A DNA stretch of 64,000 nt from Arcanobacterium urinimassiliense (GTDB lineage: Bacteria; Actinomycetota; Actinomycetes; Actinomycetales; Actinomycetaceae): NCBI RefSeq assembly GCF_900119495.1, contig NZ_LT632435.1, positions 6,446 to 70,445 on the forward strand, written 5' to 3'. The notes under the pieces are model-generated. The model was not told the DNA's origin, searched no databases, and saw only the letters and a program-made list of their open reading frames with translations. Of this stretch, positions 60,865-64,000 are shown piece after piece. The first letter of the stretch is position 1. Every line of letters begins with the position of its first letter. Both the position numbers and the translations under genes were made by a program.

Positions 60865-61701
60865 GTGCAGGTAAAGCCCAATATGCGGGAGACCCAGAGC
60901 GCGGCGAGTGCTGCCCGCCGATTACTTGCGGGCGCCGGTAGCGCAACAGCTCTTTTCTACGAATATCCCACAGCTCCTAAATTGGATAACTTCGCCCACG
61001 GTCTGACGAGCGACGGAGAGCTGGTAATAGTGACATGCAAACCAGATATCCGTTTTTTACCTAATAACTCCGCCTCCACTGCCACAAACCATGCAACAAA
61101 TGAGCTAAATTCCGCGGAAACGTATCGAATCCGCTTTGAAATATCTCGCGATGCACCTCGTTTTGACGTAAAAATCCTCACTGCGTCGCTGCATTTACTC
61201 GGAGATTTATGCTGGGTAGCGCCGGCAGAAGTTGCTCGGCTACTCAGCAGCGATAAACTTCCGGAAAACTTGCGGGTATTACTAGGAGTACCCGGAGCAC
61301 GTCTAGCAACTATCCACTTTCAGCAAGCCGTACTGCACGATCCAAATGGCATAACTCCGCTGAGCCGCGTCGAAATAATTTCTGCTTCTACTGCTCAATT
61401 CCCCAGTTCAGCCCAAGAGCTCGACTGCTACGCCTTAGTGGGTGCACAACCAAATAATGTGCTCAGTCGGGTCTGCCGAGCTGTAGTAGCAGGGCAGGCA
61501 CCAGGAAAAGTTTGCTCTAAATGCCCGCTAAAACTCGCGCACGCATCACTAGCCAATAGAGTATTTTGCGCAGATATCGATAGTAGCGGGGTTACTTTGA
61601 TGTATGTGGGAATAGGGGAAATGACCACAGTATATGCACAGTTTTCCGAGCCGGTAAAAAATATATCGCAATTTAGCGCCCAACTTAGCCAGCTCGGGTA
61701 A
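60865..61701 (+). CDS. HugZ/DUF2470-like iron-related protein
   Basis: 278 residues, GTG start after GAGGAGG. The N-terminal HGLTSDGELVIVTCKP and the middle WVAPAEVARLL...LGVPGARLATIHFQ fit the pyridoxamine-5'-phosphate-oxidase-like/DUF2470 proteins that include HugZ haem oxygenases and siderophore-locus partners. The C-terminal CSKCPLKLAHASLANRVFC has four Cys in 22 residues and may bind a metal or be redox-active. An iron box upstream supports an iron/haem role. Specific function not proven. Confidence 0.5.
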   Translation: MQVKPNMRETQSAASAARRLLAGAGSATALFYEYPTAPKLDNFAHGLTSDGELVIVTCKPDIRFLPNNSASTATNHATNELNSAETYRIRFEISRDAPRFDVKILTASLHLLGDLCWVAPAEVARLLSSDKLPENLRVLLGVPGARLATIHFQQAVLHDPNGITPLSRVEIISASTAQFPSSAQELDCYALVGAQPNNVLSRVCRAVVAGQAPGKVCSKCPLKLAHASLANRVFCADIDSSGVTLMYVGIGEMTTVYAQFSEPVKNISQFSAQLSQLG

Positions 61702-61752
61702 ATCCAGCCTCGTGATGTGCAAGCTCTTGCGTATCTGACGAACGAGGTTGGC

Positions 61753-61789
61753 AGGTTGGGGTTCCCATCACTATCGGGAACCCCAACCT
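61753..61789. terminator. Long perfect hairpin after HugZ-like gene
   Basis: 14-bp perfect stem AGGTTGGGGTTCCC / GGGAACCCCAACCT with a 9-nt loop. No U-tract; may terminate in concert, or protect the 3' end. Directly preceded by GCGTATCTGAC at 61730, which recurs near 62217. Confidence 0.5.
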
Positions 61790-61908
61790 CGCAAACTAAG
61801 ATTATTACCTACTGGGCGCACTCCACTATTAAAAATGCAGTGCAGAACTACCGCATTCTAAGAGTATTTCTGCTGGTTCTTTCGCAGCCAGCTATTTAAG
61901 TTTTACGC

Positions 61909-62190
61909 TTAGCGGAGTTCGAACGAAGCGCAGTCAGCGGTTTCGCCCACCAGTTCAATTTCCTTGGCGGTGCAAAGCAAATTGGAATTATGTACACATT
62001 CCAAACGCTGGCAAGCTCCCACGGTTCCGGCGGCGGTTTCTAAGCCGGCGCGCGCATCCAGAGTTACTAAAGTGCCACAGCTCGGCTGGTTAGTGTGACC
62101 AGCAATCGTGATTGCTAAAGCTGTGCAGCCGTTGTTGTTGAACGCACATCCAGTGGCTGAGCAGGATTTAATAGTTGTTGCGGTGCTCAT
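61909..62190 (-). CDS. Tandem DUF1540 Cys-rich protein
   Basis: 93 residues. Two DUF1540-like motifs: KSCSATGCAFNNNGCTALAI (first) and ACQRLECVHNSNLLCTAKEI (second), each with a C-x4-C-x5-6-C pattern, plus outer Cys in PSCGT and ADCASF. DUF1540 proteins are small, presumably metal-binding. The 374 nt upstream (62191-62564) are intergenic with its promoter; no other gene is seen there. Confidence 0.85.
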   Translation of the reverse strand: MSTATTIKSCSATGCAFNNNGCTALAITIAGHTNQPSCGTLVTLDARAGLETAAGTVGACQRLECVHNSNLLCTAKEIELVGETADCASFELR

Positions 62191-62564
62191 GATGAAAACC
62201 TTTCGATTGTTAATCCTGCGTATCTGACACTTTTAGTCTAAGAAGCCCTAAAAATTACACAACGCAGGATTGCCTCACCAATATCCGCTATTCACGGTTT
62301 TCCTAAATCACCGGCAAAATCTGACGTATCGCCACTTATCCGCTTATTACTGCGGTTTTCTCTCATAAAAGACTTTTTTGCCCATAATTCTTATAGCCGC
62401 TTTCCCAGCGAAATAGCCAATTAACGAAAGTAAAGTATTCCGTTATATAGCGAAATAAAGAGAATGCTGCCAAATTTCGCTGCACATAAACATCAAGCGC
62501 CGCAACGTACCAAATGCCGCACTACTCCTGAATACCTCAGTTGATTTTATTTAATCCACATTCT

Positions 62565-63977
62565 TTAATCAGCATTCTCGGAGCAGAACTGCGCCAATTT
62601 TGCCGCTGCCCGCGGCAAAGCCGCAAAAATTCTCTCTAAAGCACTATCGCTGTGCGCAGCAGAAACAAACCACGCTTCGAAACACGAAGGAGGCAGCGCA
62701 ATTCCTTCCTCCAACATAGCGTGGAAAAATACGTTATACATTTGCGCATTTTGCTGCTGTGCAGCGGCATAATCATGCACGCCCGCTTGCGCCGGATCTG
62801 CGCCAAAAAAGACGCTAAAGAGATTAGCGGCGGTGTTTATCTGATAAGGAATTTCTCGCTTAGTAAATTCAGCCGCTAAGTGCTGGCAAATTTGCTGCGC
62901 TACTGTATCTACTCGTTCGTAGACCGCTCTATCGGCGAGTTCTAAGGTCTTTAATCCAGCCGCCGTCGCCAAAGGATTTCCGGAGAGAGTGCCCGCCTGA
63001 TAAACCGCACCCACCGGAGCTAAATGTTCCATAATTTCCCGGGCTCCGCCTACGGCAGCTAGCAGCATTCCCCCGCCAACCACTTTTCCGAAAGTATAAA
63101 TATCCGGTAGGTAACTGGCTGCCGCCAATTCTTTGCGCACCCACTCTTGGCGCGCGGCCACATCAGTGGTCGCTTCCGGCGGAAGAGGAGCTCCATTCCA
63201 CTTCTTCCCATAGCCGGTTTCGTATCCCCAGAATCCAGCCGGAGATGCTCGGAAGCCGGTCAATACTTCGTCGAGAATCATCAAAGCTCCATACTGGCTA
63301 GTGACCTCCCGAATCACCTGGTTAAACCCGTTAATTGGCGGAACTATTCCCATATTTGCCGGGGACGCTTCGGTAATTACTGCTGCGATTTCAGTGCCCC
63401 GCAACTGGAAAACTTCTCGGAGAGCTGCCGCGTCATTATAGGGAATCACCAGTGTATCTGCCGCCGTTCCCCGCGGTACACCTGCCGAACCGGGCAAACC
63501 TTGCGTGGCTACTCCAGAGCCCGCTGCCGCCAGTAAGCCATCAGAATGCCCATGATAGCAGCCAGCAAATTTGACTATAACCTCGCGCCCGGTGACTCCC
63601 CGCGCCAGGCGAATCGCCGTCATGGTGGCTTCGGTGCCGGTAGAAACCATGCGCACTTGTTCCGCACCCGGCACTCGCGCCGTGATGGCATTTGCCAAAT
63701 CCGTTTCACTCTCGGTTGGAGCTCCGAAACTCAAACCTTTTGCTGCAGCTTCTTGCACCGCTGCGACCACTTCTGGGTGAGCATGGCCGAGGAGAGCTGG
63801 CCCCCACGTGCACACTAAATCCACATATTCTTTGCCATCGATATCGTAGATATAGGGGCCACGAGCAGCACTTATAAAACGCGGCGCGCCGCCTACTGCC
63901 CCGAAAGCGCGCACCGGAGAATTTACTCCTCCGGGAATTGCCACTTTTGCTTTTGCGAATGCTGCTTCTGTTTTCAT
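62565..63977 (-). CDS. hemL: Glutamate-1-semialdehyde 2,1-aminomutase
   Basis: 470 residues, slightly longer than usual. PLP enzyme that makes 5-aminolevulinate in the C5 haem pathway. Motifs: AIPGGVNSPVRAFGAVGG (N-terminal), MVSTGTEATMTAIRLARG, FAGCYHGHSDGLL, LILDEVLTGFR, and PLP lysine in YTFGKVVGGGM. C-terminus CFEAWFVSAAHSDSALERIF. Start ATG 63977 close to the window end; other hem genes may lie beyond it. An insert around residues 255-285 (GKKWNGAPLPPEATTDVAA) accounts for the extra length. Confidence 0.94.
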   Translation of the reverse strand: MKTEAAFAKAKVAIPGGVNSPVRAFGAVGGAPRFISAARGPYIYDIDGKEYVDLVCTWGPALLGHAHPEVVAAVQEAAAKGLSFGAPTESETDLANAITARVPGAEQVRMVSTGTEATMTAIRLARGVTGREVIVKFAGCYHGHSDGLLAAAGSGVATQGLPGSAGVPRGTAADTLVIPYNDAAALREVFQLRGTEIAAVITEASPANMGIVPPINGFNQVIREVTSQYGALMILDEVLTGFRASPAGFWGYETGYGKKWNGAPLPPEATTDVAARQEWVRKELAAASYLPDIYTFGKVVGGGMLLAAVGGAREIMEHLAPVGAVYQAGTLSGNPLATAAGLKTLELADRAVYERVDTVAQQICQHLAAEFTKREIPYQINTAANLFSVFFGADPAQAGVHDYAAAQQQNAQMYNVFFHAMLEEGIALPPSCFEAWFVSAAHSDSALERIFAALPRAAAKLAQFCSENAD

Positions 63978-64000
63978 CGCTCTACTCCGCTTCTTTTCGC

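Noticed and set aside
1-64000. CRISPR array
   Set aside because: No series of regularly spaced 25-40-nt repeats and no cas genes were found; the repeats present are two- or three-copy direct repeats.

Overview
The window comes from a Gram-positive actinobacterium of moderate GC, most likely in or near the Actinomycetaceae; the genus cannot be fixed from sequence alone. The signs are sortase-anchored surface proteins (LPVTG, LPRTG), an actinobacterial-type SerC, a SepX/GlpR-like division protein next to 5-formyltetrahydrofolate cyclo-ligase, a zinc ABC system of the choice-of-anchor-M type, an IdeR/DtxR iron regulator with matching operators, and a MurE-like ligase without the diaminopimelate signature.

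Layout. 1-1063: decayed IS256-family transposase. 1056-12255: a reverse-strand iron region of two operons. One is DUF4418 - FtsX-type permease - ATPase. The other is FTR1/EfeU permease - P19/Tp34 lipoprotein - DUF2318 membrane protein - two FtsX-type permeases - ATPase - flavinylatable FMN-binding lipoprotein - ApbE FMN transferase. Each operon has a DtxR/IdeR-like operator, and two same-orientation IS3-family left ends flank the second. 12455-17260: a truncated membrane gene, tRNA-Ala, and a housekeeping block (SepX-like, cyclo-ligase, SAF/CpaB-like, MscL). 17377-28115: a small basic protein, a very large helicase-nuclease-like protein with eroded catalytic motifs, then a five-gene zinc uptake operon with a Zur-like site. 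28207-34496: tRNA-Arg, UspA, MurE-like ligase, NlpC/P60, DtxR regulator, SerC.

34571-50031: a 15.3-kb island at the 3' end of tRNA-Gly(CCC), bounded by 81-bp direct repeats. It carries an iron-box-controlled operon (YbtP/YbtQ- or IrtAB-like ABC pair plus a complete ECF module with an MptD-type S component), a serine-recombinase tail, decaying small genes, a 1.6-kilo-residue LPVTG adhesin and prophage debris (tape-measure tail, HicB-like gene with HTH remnant, ImmA/IrrE tail, small HTH protein). No integrase remains. A further ABC/PadR module (50217-53206) lies between partial copies of the same repeat, followed by a GntR-ABC operon and a second serine-recombinase tail. 55528-63977: orphan proteins, an LPRTG surface protein, CadD-like exporter, an iron-box-preceded HugZ/DUF2470-like gene, a DUF1540 protein and HemL.

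How it fits together. The DtxR protein encoded at 32412-33152 keeps all the DtxR metal ligands and probably controls the four predicted iron boxes: the two 5' iron operons, the island importer and the HugZ-like gene. The iron operons look like a ferric/ferrous importer supplied by an extracytoplasmic flavin electron path; the island operon looks like a metallophore importer with no biosynthesis genes nearby; the zinc operon has its own operator. Iron and zinc acquisition is the theme, partly brought in by mobile DNA.
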